DNA from: Dechloromonas denitrificans
GTDB taxonomy: Bacteria > Pseudomonadota > Gammaproteobacteria > Burkholderiales > Rhodocyclaceae
DNA: 64,000 bases
Reading direction: 5' to 3'
NCBI RefSeq assembly: GCF_001551835.1
Contig: NZ_LODL01000035.1
Coordinates: 358,083 to 422,082, forward strand
Below the pieces are notes generated by a model that was not told where the DNA came from, searched no databases, and was given only the letters and a program-made list of their open reading frames with translations. This document shows, piece by piece, positions 63,395-64,000 of the stretch (positions are counted from its first letter, which is position 1; every line of letters begins with the position of its first letter). The position numbers and the translations under genes were made by a program.

Positions 63395-64000
63395 ATGCGC
63401 CTACTAACCATTGCCGCCCTGCTGGTCAGCCTGTCTGGCTTGGCCTCGGCCGCGCCGACCTGGCAGACGATTTCGTCGGAGCCGGGCAAGCGGATCGAAC
63501 TCGACCGCACCAGCATCAAGCGCGAAGACGGCAACAAGGTCCAGGCCCAGGGCCGGGTCATCCTCGAAAAGGAACTGATCGACGCCAAGTCCGGCGCCGG
63601 CTATCGCGTCATCGAAGCGATCACCCGCTACGACTGTGGCTCGCGCAACGCCAACACGATCAAGCGCATTTTCAAGAAGAACGAAAGCGAAATCGTCCGC
63701 GAAGAAGAGATCAAGGGCAACGATCTGCCGGTACGCAGCGGCACGCTCGACGACAAGGTGCTGCGCGAAGTCTGCCGCCCACCCAAGGAAAGCCCGGTTG
63801 AAGTGGCCCAGAAGGCCAACGAGGCGGCCGGCCAGTTGAAGCAGGCCAACGAGGCGATGCTCAAGAAGGAAATGGTCAAGCCGGAAAAAGCCGCTACGCC
63901 GGTCAAGACGGCCGAGACCCAGGAGCATGGCTCGATTCCATCGATTCGCCCCAACCTGAAGGCGGCCGCCGAAAGCCCGGCCCCCGCCCCCGCCCCGAAA
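63395..64000 (+). CDS. Exported protein with a surface-adhesin-E-like domain, 3' end cut off
   Basis: The frame is open to the window end (202 residues seen). Signal peptide MRLLTIAALLVSLSGLASA, then a domain of about 110 residues (WQTISSEPGKRIELDRTSIKR, RVILEKELIDAKSGAGYRV, ITRYDCGSRNANTIKR, VLREVCRP) that looks like the surface-adhesin E fold with two conserved cysteines. A Lys/Glu-rich helix and a Pro/Ala-rich stretch follow. Residues beyond the window may hold another domain. ATG 63395 has AGGGA upstream. Role unknown. Confidence 0.75.
   Translation, partial: MRLLTIAALLVSLSGLASAAPTWQTISSEPGKRIELDRTSIKREDGNKVQAQGRVILEKELIDAKSGAGYRVIEAITRYDCGSRNANTIKRIFKKNESEIVREEEIKGNDLPVRSGTLDDKVLREVCRPPKESPVEVAQKANEAAGQLKQANEAMLKKEMVKPEKAATPVKTAETQEHGSIPSIRPNLKAAAESPAPAPAPK

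Overview
The window looks like a chromosomal segment of a high-GC betaproteobacterium, most likely of the order Rhodocyclales (Dechloromonas/Azonexus-like). This is inferred from the Aromatoleum-type tungsten aldehyde oxidoreductase operon, the pilT-pilU and pilGHIJ-chpA clusters, a PEP-CTERM exosortase substrate, a Pseudomonas-type pyrR-pyrB-pyrX operon and a tandem glycine riboswitch before a TRIC-family gene. No rRNA, tRNA or CRISPR array is visible. Gene density is high and most genes sit in tight, overlapping operons.

Layout. 1-5.4 kb: cut mobA end, mobB, a small orphan gene, then a leftward aldehyde oxidoreductase operon (aorA-aorB-aorC-MoaD-like-86 aa gene). 5.4-9.9 kb: a possible small RNA, cytochrome c5, a small secreted Ala/Lys-rich protein, the Rep helicase and a DUF4197 protein. 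9.9-14.9 kb: pilU and pilT (left) against yggS-proC-yggT-yggU (right), then a ComEA-like DNA-binding protein. 15-20.1 kb: yqgE-ruvX-pyrR-pyrB-pyrX (left) and photolyase (right). 20.2-29.2 kb: the twitching chemotaxis operon pilG-pilH-pilI-pilJ-chpA. 29.4-32.5 kb: thiD-thiE-hemL-sugE. 32.6-35 kb: a PEP-CTERM protein with a sigma-54-type promoter, and mgtE. 35-41.3 kb: a six-gene leftward operon uppP-yqiA-rnb-tonB-aroE-mtgA plus two small genes.

41.5-45.3 kb holds an alkylsulfatase (SdsA-type) with a divergent LysR regulator and looks like an acquired cassette. 45.5-46.4 kb is a TRIC/glycine-transporter gene under a tandem glycine riboswitch. 46.5-51.2 kb is gdhA-ydcH-orf-crp flanked by two paralogous LysR genes. 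Rnk and a phasin-like protein follow, then a complete tripartite MacAB-TolC-like efflux operon (52.2-56.8 kb). A 120-bp MITE-like insertion lies at 56.9 kb, then an odd short secreted protein and a Spy/CpxP-like protein. A Dcm-type cytosine methyltransferase fused to an HNH nuclease, with two small unknown genes, occupies 58.3-61.1 kb. ThiC under a TPP riboswitch and a cut secreted protein close the window.

Themes: type IV pilus motors, their chemosensory pathway and a ComEA homologue sit in the same 20 kb. A 12-mer, GTCGACCGCAGC, occurs nine times exactly in the 64 kb on both strands, far above chance, so an uptake-sequence-like or other genome-wide signal should be tested. Two distant small periplasmic-protein genes (6.6 kb and 58.0 kb) share a similar 10-bp-phased repeat array upstream, suggesting one OmpR-family regulator. 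The strongest candidate for an unusual system is the single-chain Dcm-HNH fusion with its two small followers.
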